Below, in pieces: positions 5,852 through 9,967 of a DNA stretch of 9,967 bases (positions are counted from its first letter, which is position 1; every line of letters starts with the position of its first letter). The DNA is taken from the NCBI GenBank assembly GCA_030640495.1, contig DAOWJH010000091.1, positions 1 to 9,967 on the forward strand. Reading direction: 5' to 3'. The translations under genes were made by a program, and so were the position numbers. The notes beneath the pieces are model-generated. The model ran no database searches and was not told the origin of the DNA. It saw nothing but the letters and a program-made list of their open reading frames with translations. Source of the DNA: Dehalococcoidia bacterium (GTDB lineage Bacteria; Chloroflexota; Dehalococcoidia; Dehalococcoidales; DAOWJH01).

Positions 5852-7675
5852 TCATTCTGTTAGTCCCAATTGCCTCGTAATTATCTCAAGCATCTCATCC
5901 ATTTTACTAGTAACATATTTATTATTCTGTAACATATCATGGCGCTTATCCCATAAAAAGGAATACATATTCATGCTTTGGTATCCACTATTCAACTTAT
6001 CTCTAATAATTGTGGGGATATCTAAAGAGGATATTTTGTCGTTAGTAAGTACGGCTTCAATATATTCAAGCTCTTCACAACTCCAAATTTCGACTGGCGC
6101 GCAATATGGTTGTCTGAGTAATCCTGACGTATTCACCATTCTCCTAATTAAGTCATATACAAATGGGCCAAGTGGCCAGTTTTGAAACGTAACTATTATC
6201 GGGAAGTAATTTGTTATGGTACGGGGATCTATTCCACTCAAATGAAGGCTACCATTTCTTAAAGCTTTGATCGTTTCGTCTATCTGTTTTGCAGCTTTGT
6301 CTTTTTCATTACTTTCAATAAAAGCTTTATTGATATCTTCAATTAATGAATCAAAATCACAATCAATAATCGTTCGTTTCAGCTTAAGTGTTTTTATTTT
6401 AAATTCCATTAAAACAGCAGCATTGCCGTAAACTAGGATGGCATCACATGTCTTTCTCCGGCTATGTACTGGACCATAATCTGTTTCCGGAAAGAACTTA
6501 GGTTTTATAATAGCATTGCTCTGTATCCGTTCGCATATCTTTCTACAGTAGAACTCAAACACTTGTCCTATGTAGCTCCTTAAGTCATCCCTATGTTCAT
6601 TACCGGCTGCAATCCAGTACAAAGCATCTTCAAGAGAACCCAGTCGTTGAAGGTATCTTATGCTACAGGGGTATAAATTACTGCTATCTTCTAAACTAAT
6701 TAATGGTTTTAGCATGAATGTCTTGAAATCCAATATAGATTCTTGCTTGTCCCCTTCATCAATGTTGGCCTTTCGGAAATCAGAAACTGATAAAGAAAAT
6801 GTATCAAATAACGATGCTATAAAATCCTTATCTCTAAGGGATGTTTTAGAAAAATATGTATTTCTATCAATTGGAAAATTATTAAAACTCTTTAAAAGAT
6901 TACTTTCTGGAAAGTAATAAACCAGAATCCCAAAAGCGAGTGCAGCATATTCCTCAACTGTTAGGTTAGTTGTTTTCATCAGAGCATTAGTAAATATGTC
7001 TTTGGAAACCCCTTCAGGATTAAAGTCTGTGTCTTTCGGGATATCCAAAAGCATATCCTTATACCTGCCTATTAGATGGTTAAAATTATCATGCATGCCG
7101 TGGTAATAAACACTAAGAAAACTCATAAGATAGACTTTTTCCGGGCTAGTTAATTGTTGCCTTAAGTTGACAGTCAGTTTGTTCCAAAATAACTGCATAT
7201 TTATATCAGACCTATATTCCGCTACCTGTTTCTCATGAATAAGTGAACTGATTCCTAGCAAGCATCGTGCGGTAATATTTTTACGTGCCTCATTATCTTC
7301 AACAGAATCGGTCTTTCCTGTATCAGAGTATAGTAAGGCTAGTCTAAGAAGTGCTAATAGTTGCATCCTGTGGAAGAACACTCTTTTGCCACCGTCAATT
7401 TTTATTTGCTTTTTAAGTAGCTCTTTTGGGAAAAGACGGTTAAATATCACACCCTGATACTCTTCTTCGAACTCATGGTATTCTAATAGAAGAACGCTTG
7501 TAGAAGCCGTTAGACACCAGTATTTCAGTGGCAGTGAACGAACTAAATCTATAATTTCATTTAAAGATACAGAACTACCGTATATTTCCTCGTATGTGAT
7601 ATAGGAACCAATGCGGGATAAAAACGGGTGCTTATTTTTATCCTGAGAACCATTATCCGTTGAAATAGTATTCAT
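5852..7675 (-). CDS. Large protein with C-terminal PD-(D/E)XK nuclease signature, unknown family
   Basis: About 607 aa from ATG 7675; a GTG at 7690 would add five residues, and neither start has a Shine-Dalgarno. The family is not recognised. Residues 1-360 look mostly helical, without membrane segments or an NTPase motif. The C-terminal part carries a PD-(D/E)XK pattern: helix GQVFEFYCRKICERI around 370-384 with Glu374, then RRKTCDAILV with Asp411, a 12-residue gap, and MEFKIK with Glu424 and Lys426. These are followed by helix AAKQIDETIKAL, whose Gln464 resembles motif IV. Such folds cut DNA or RNA in restriction, repair and phage defence; the actual activity is inference. The gene is AT-rich (13 GC of 60 in 6301-6360, 10 of 60 in 6841-6900, against 33 of 60 in thiC 8701-8760), is alone on the minus strand and has no partner gene. 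This suggests horizontal gain. Confidence 0.85.
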   Translation of the reverse strand: MNTISTDNGSQDKNKHPFLSRIGSYITYEEIYGSSVSLNEIIDLVRSLPLKYWCLTASTSVLLLEYHEFEEEYQGVIFNRLFPKELLKKQIKIDGGKRVFFHRMQLLALLRLALLYSDTGKTDSVEDNEARKNITARCLLGISSLIHEKQVAEYRSDINMQLFWNKLTVNLRQQLTSPEKVYLMSFLSVYYHGMHDNFNHLIGRYKDMLLDIPKDTDFNPEGVSKDIFTNALMKTTNLTVEEYAALAFGILVYYFPESNLLKSFNNFPIDRNTYFSKTSLRDKDFIASLFDTFSLSVSDFRKANIDEGDKQESILDFKTFMLKPLISLEDSSNLYPCSIRYLQRLGSLEDALYWIAAGNEHRDDLRSYIGQVFEFYCRKICERIQSNAIIKPKFFPETDYGPVHSRRKTCDAILVYGNAAVLMEFKIKTLKLKRTIIDCDFDSLIEDINKAFIESNEKDKAAKQIDETIKALRNGSLHLSGIDPRTITNYFPIIVTFQNWPLGPFVYDLIRRMVNTSGLLRQPYCAPVEIWSCEELEYIEAVLTNDKISSLDIPTIIRDKLNSGYQSMNMYSFLWDKRHDMLQNNKYVTSKMDEMLEIITRQLGLTE

Positions 7676-7722
7676 GGCAATACATAACACTAGTAGATTA
7701 GTATTATTGTTTCATCCTATAT

Positions 7723-7751
7723 ATTTTACATCTGTAATTACTATTCCACAA
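7723..7751 (-). promoter_or_regulatory. Possible promoter of the nuclease-like gene
   Basis: Read on the minus strand, TTGTGG (7751-7746) and TAAAAT (7728-7723) are 17 bases apart. The -10 matches five of six consensus bases, the -35 only three. Transcription would start near 7716, about 40 bases before ATG 7675. The -35 ends four bases from repeat copy B. Confidence 0.35.
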
Positions 7752-7755
7752 CAAT

Positions 7756-7838
7756 GGGAGTTTAAGAGGGGCGTAGCCCCTCTTCTAAAAAGCTTTCCCC
7801 CTCTCCTTTGAAGGAGAGGGGGATAAAGGGGGTGAGGT
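7756..7838 (-). repeat. 83-bp two-hairpin intergenic repeat, copy B
   Basis: This is the inverted counterpart of 2763-2845, with the same length. It begins GGGAGTTT and ends GTGAGGT. It has two perfect palindromes: AAGAGGGGC GTA GCCCCTCTT at 7764-7784, and CCCCCTCTCCTT at 7797-7808 with AAGGAGAGGGGG at 7811-7822. It lies between divergent promoters, just behind that of the nuclease-like gene and about 80 bases before the TPP riboswitch. It has no coding capacity. In this copy the first hairpin has no mismatch, so it may be closer to the intact element than copy A. Confidence 0.87.
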
Positions 7839-7884
7839 AGATAGATTAATAAAGCGTGTTGCCTTTCAGGCTGTCTTATGCTAC

Positions 7885-7890
7885 TATTAT
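7885..7890 (+). promoter_or_regulatory. Possible -10 element for the thiamine operon
   Basis: TATTAT lies about 30 bases before the riboswitch aptamer, in an AT-rich stretch between repeat copy B and the aptamer. I find no good -35 at the right distance, so the exact promoter remains uncertain. A promoter must lie between about 7839 and 7910 if the riboswitch is transcribed separately. Confidence 0.25.
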
Positions 7891-7915
7891 ATAGATAAAT
7901 CCATTGTAAGTTTAA

Positions 7916-7999
7916 CCGCTAGGGGTGCTCAACAGCTGAGAGGCGGTTTGATGCCAACCCTGTGAACCTGATCTCGGTAATGCGAGCGAAGGGAAGCGG
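7916..7999 (+). ncRNA. TPP riboswitch aptamer (THI element)
   Basis: This carries the conserved THI-box pattern. GGGGTGC at 7922-7928 pairs with the AACCC at 7956-7960; CTGAGA at 7936-7941 is followed by the P3 hairpin GGC/GCC; then GAACCTGAT at 7964-7972, the P5 stem CTCG/CGAG (7973-7976 with 7983-7986), and AGCGAAGGGA at 7985-7994. The closing P1 stem is CCGCT (7916-7920) with AGCGG (7995-7999). It senses thiamine pyrophosphate and lies directly upstream of thiC, as expected. The open reading frame that runs through it into thiC is not translated; it is an accident of the RNA sequence. Confidence 0.96.
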
Positions 8000-8034
8000 C
8001 AGTAACTTAGACCAAGGGTCTAGTAGTCATGCCG
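7997..8034 (+). promoter_or_regulatory. Predicted antiterminator of the TPP riboswitch
   Basis: CGGCA at 7997-8001 can pair with TGCCG at 8030-8034, enclosing the perfect hairpin TAGACC AAG GGTCTA at 8008-8022. CGGCA overlaps the 3' strand of P1 (AGCGG), and the inner hairpin captures the 5' arm of the terminator. When TPP stabilises P1, this structure cannot form. Read by eye from base pairing, not folded by computer. Confidence 0.6.
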
Positions 8035-8055
8035 AAGCCCTTGGTTTTATTTTTT
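8011..8055 (+). terminator. Riboswitch-controlled intrinsic terminator
   Basis: ACCAAGGG at 8011-8018 pairs with CCCTTGGT at 8038-8045, followed by the U-rich run TTTTATTTTTT at 8045-8055. This is the OFF state of the TPP riboswitch, so control acts on transcription. The thiC ribosome site starts at the very next base, so it is not itself part of the terminator stem. Confidence 0.87.
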
Positions 8056-8064
8056 GGGAGGTGG
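8056..8064 (+). promoter_or_regulatory. thiC ribosome-binding site that fixes the start
   Basis: GGGAGGTGG lies immediately after the terminator U-run, and GGAGG is five bases before ATG 8067. It rules out the longer in-frame start at 7962, which lies inside the aptamer. Confidence 0.9.
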
Positions 8065-8066
8065 CT

Positions 8067-9365
8067 ATGACTCAACTGGAATTGGCAAAACAGGACGTTA
8101 TTTCACCACAAATGAGGGCGGTGGCAGAGTCTGAAGGGGTTGAGGTTGACTTTATTCGGCAGGGAGTGGCTCAGGGGACGATAGTAATCCCGGCTAACAT
8201 TAAACACACCAACCTCGTTCCTTGCGGTATAGGTCAGGGGCTTAAAACCAAGGTCAACGCTAATATCGGCACCTCCTCCGACTTTGGTAATATTGATACT
8301 GAGTTGGAAAAGCTGCGAGTGGCAATTGATTGCGGCACCGATACAGCTATGGATTTATCAACCGGTGGCGATATATCAGCTATTCGGCGGGCTATTATTA
8401 CCTCTAGCTCAGTACCAATAGGAACTGTGCCTATTTATCAGGCGGGGATTGAGGCTATAAATAGACATGGCGCCATAGTCAAGATGGCCATTGATGAACT
8501 GTTTGCCACCATTGAGGAGCATGCCCGGGATGGCGTTGATTTCTTAACCGTGCATTGTGGAGTAACCCGGTCGGCTGTTGCCCGGCTCAAGCAGCAGGGA
8601 AGGATAACCGATGTCGTATCCCGCGGTGGCGCTTTTATTATAGGTTGGATGCTTCACAATGAGCGTGAAAATCCTCTTTATGAGTATTATGACCGCCTAT
8701 TAGACATAGCCAGGGAATTTGATGTGACGCTGAGCCTTGGCGATGGCTTGCGTCCCGGTAGCTTGGCTGATGCCACTGACCGAGCTCAGATTGAGGAGTT
8801 GCTTATTATCGGAGAGTTAGTAAACCGGGCTCAGCAGGCTGGTGTTCAGGCAATGGTTGAGGGTCCAGGCCATCTCCCCCTGAATCAGGTTGAAGCTAAT
8901 GTCCAGTTACAGAAAGCTATATGCAAGGGAGCCCCCTTCTATGTGTTAGGACCTCTGGTAACTGATGTTGCCGCCGGCTATGACCATATCACTGGAGCTA
9001 TAGGCGGCGCTATCGCTGCTGCTGCTGGCACCGATTTTCTATGCTATGTAACACCGGTGGAGCACCTTTCCCTGCCCGACCCTGAGGATGTGAAGCAGGG
9101 GGTAATAGCCTCGCGCATTGCTGCTCATGCTGGTGATATAGTTAAAGGAGTAAAGGGCGCGTCTGAGTGGGATTTGAAGATGTCTGTGGCACGAAAGAGG
9201 CTTGACTGGGAAGAGCAGGCTAAGCTCTCCTTAGACCCGGAGCGGTCTCGTCAGGTTCATTCCAAGCATACCTCGGCAGGAGAAGCGTGCAGTATGTGTG
9301 GTGAATATTGTGCCATGGCACTAATGGAAAAATTTTTAGGTATCTCAGCCCCTAAAGGTTTCTAA
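8067..9365 (+). CDS. thiC: Phosphomethylpyrimidine synthase ThiC
   Basis: 432 aa, the length of the short ThiC form. This radical-SAM enzyme rearranges aminoimidazole ribotide into hydroxymethylpyrimidine phosphate for thiamine synthesis in the cytosol, using a 4Fe-4S cluster. Visible family signatures are VNANIGTSSDF in the N-terminal third, DLSTGGD, LTVHCGVT, SRGGAF, SLGDGLRPGS, EGPGHLPLN, DVAAGYDHITGAIGG and FLCYVTPVEHL. The C-terminal cluster-binding motif is CSMCGEYC, with Cys408, Cys411 and Cys415 (CX2CX3C spacing). The start follows from the ribosome site after the riboswitch terminator. TPP represses it through that riboswitch. The thi4 gene follows after 63 bases, so both branches of thiamine assembly are on one transcript. 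Confidence 0.97.
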   Translation: MTQLELAKQDVISPQMRAVAESEGVEVDFIRQGVAQGTIVIPANIKHTNLVPCGIGQGLKTKVNANIGTSSDFGNIDTELEKLRVAIDCGTDTAMDLSTGGDISAIRRAIITSSSVPIGTVPIYQAGIEAINRHGAIVKMAIDELFATIEEHARDGVDFLTVHCGVTRSAVARLKQQGRITDVVSRGGAFIIGWMLHNERENPLYEYYDRLLDIAREFDVTLSLGDGLRPGSLADATDRAQIEELLIIGELVNRAQQAGVQAMVEGPGHLPLNQVEANVQLQKAICKGAPFYVLGPLVTDVAAGYDHITGAIGGAIAAAAGTDFLCYVTPVEHLSLPDPEDVKQGVIASRIAAHAGDIVKGVKGASEWDLKMSVARKRLDWEEQAKLSLDPERSRQVHSKHTSAGEACSMCGEYCAMALMEKFLGISAPKGF

Positions 9366-9391
9366 AGGATAGCCGAGGGAGGGAAATTGAC

Positions 9392-9439
9392 ATGCCGATG
9401 CTTCACCCGGCAATAGAAGGAGAGGTAGATGCAACTTGA
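9392..9439 (+). CDS. Possible 15-codon leader ORF overlapping the thi4 start
   Basis: ATG 9392 has GAGGGAGGG at 9375-9383 at ideal spacing and encodes MPMLHPAIEGEVDAT before TGA 9437-9439. It runs over the thi4 ribosome site and start codon in a different frame. It could raise thi4 translation by coupling, or be a chance ORF behind a decoy ribosome site. Nothing marks it as a functional peptide. Confidence 0.3.
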   Translation: MPMLHPAIEGEVDAT

Positions 9440-9967
9440 TGATGTGACCATATCCAGAGTGATAACCAAAAGTTTCATGGAAGACTTCCAGCAGGCAATG
9501 GATGTTGAGGTAGCCATCGGTGGTGCCGGGCCAGCTGGCATGACCGCCGCTTACTACCTGGCAAAAGAGGGGGTAAAAACGGTCGTTTTTGAGAAAAGTC
9601 TTCGCCCGGGTGGTGGCATGCCTGGTGGGGGGATGATGTTCAATACTATCGTGGTTCAAGAGGAGGCCAGGGGAATACTGGATGAGTTTAATGTCAGGAC
9701 TAAAGAATACGAAAAGGGCTACTATATTGCCGATTCTGTTGAGGCGTCCTCAGCTATTTGCTTTAAGACGATCCAGGCTGGAGCTAAGATATTTAATTTG
9801 ATGAGCATTGAGGATGTGATGATTCGTGAGAACGACAGGATAGTCGGGTTGGTATTGAATTGGAGTGCTGTTGTTTTAGCCGGATTGCATGTAGACCCCT
9901 TATCCATGCGGGCAAAGGTGGTAATAGATGCTACCGGCCATGCCAGTGAAATCTGCCACATAGTGGT
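9429..9967 (+). CDS. thi4: Thiamine thiazole synthase / ribose-1,5-bisphosphate-type Thi4 (3' truncated)
   Basis: The first 179 codons of an open frame run off the window end. ATG 9429 has GAAGGAGAGG at 9416-9425, close upstream. The protein starts MQLDDVTISRVITKSFMEDF, followed by a Rossmann dinucleotide site GGAGPAG at 31-37, an acidic strand end VVFEK at 52-56, the RPGGGMPGGGMMF motif at 59-71, and GLHVDPLSMRAKVVIDATGH at 152-171. That is the Thi4 family, which builds the thiazole moiety of thiamine from NAD and glycine. His154 stands where the suicidal yeast enzyme has its sulfur-donating Cys, as in methanogen Thi4, which instead uses free sulfide catalytically with iron. It follows thiC in the same operon and is expected to share TPP control. 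Confidence 0.93.
   Translation, partial: MQLDDVTISRVITKSFMEDFQQAMDVEVAIGGAGPAGMTAAYYLAKEGVKTVVFEKSLRPGGGMPGGGMMFNTIVVQEEARGILDEFNVRTKEYEKGYYIADSVEASSAICFKTIQAGAKIFNLMSIEDVMIRENDRIVGLVLNWSAVVLAGLHVDPLSMRAKVVIDATGHASEICHIV

Noticed and set aside
7962..8066. N-terminal extension of thiC by 35 codons
   Set aside because: The extension lies inside the TPP aptamer, antiterminator and terminator. A strong ribosome site at 8056-8064 serves ATG 8067, where the family's normal N-terminus begins.
9345..9659. 104-codon minus-strand ORF opposite thi4
   Set aside because: It is the reverse-strand shadow of thi4, whose protein is clearly recognisable on the plus strand. The same holds for the ORFs opposite pcm, the nitroreductase, the SpoIIM-like gene and the nuclease-like gene.

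Overview
This 9,967-base window looks like ordinary bacterial chromosome, with dense genes, clear Shine-Dalgarno sites and roughly 45-55 % GC in the core genes. The mix fits an anaerobic, non-model bacterium: a TPP-riboswitch thiC, an archaeal-type His-containing Thi4, a type I-beta DAHP synthase, a SpoIIM-family membrane protein and a palindromic GC-rich intergenic repeat. My best guess is a sediment or subsurface Chloroflexota of the Dehalococcoidia type. That is inference from gene style, not from a marker gene.

Left region (1-2749, all on +): the last 21 codons of a XerC/XerD-type tyrosine recombinase, an 89-aa tail-anchored small protein, a protein-L-isoaspartate O-methyltransferase, a nitroreductase, a SpoIIM-family membrane protein, and a 161-aa four-helix membrane protein built from two similar halves. 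A degraded copy of the intergenic repeat lies between the methyltransferase and the nitroreductase, and a well preserved copy follows the 161-aa gene.

Middle region (2850-5612, +): three separately promoted genes. They are an unrecognised 148-aa soluble protein with a perfect extended -10 promoter, an exported transglutaminase-like protein with a C-terminal Gly-rich/TM/Arg tail, and DAHP synthase (first step of the shikimate pathway) with a near-consensus promoter.

Right-middle (5852-7675, on -): an AT-rich gene of about 607 codons on the opposite strand, recognisable only by a PD-(D/E)XK nuclease signature in its C-terminal half. It is the best candidate in the window for an undescribed system, perhaps a stand-alone defence or DNA-processing nuclease, and it looks horizontally acquired. 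A second good copy of the repeat, inverted relative to the first, sits directly behind its predicted promoter.

Right region (7839-9967, +): a thiamine operon. A TPP riboswitch with a readable terminator/antiterminator platform controls thiC (pyrimidine branch) and the downstream thi4 (thiazole branch), which runs off the window end. The thi4 product has His where the suicidal eukaryotic enzymes have the sacrificial Cys, which implies a catalytic, sulfide-using enzyme. A tiny ORF with a strong ribosome site overlaps the thi4 start.

No tRNA, rRNA, CRISPR array or recognisable insertion sequence was seen.
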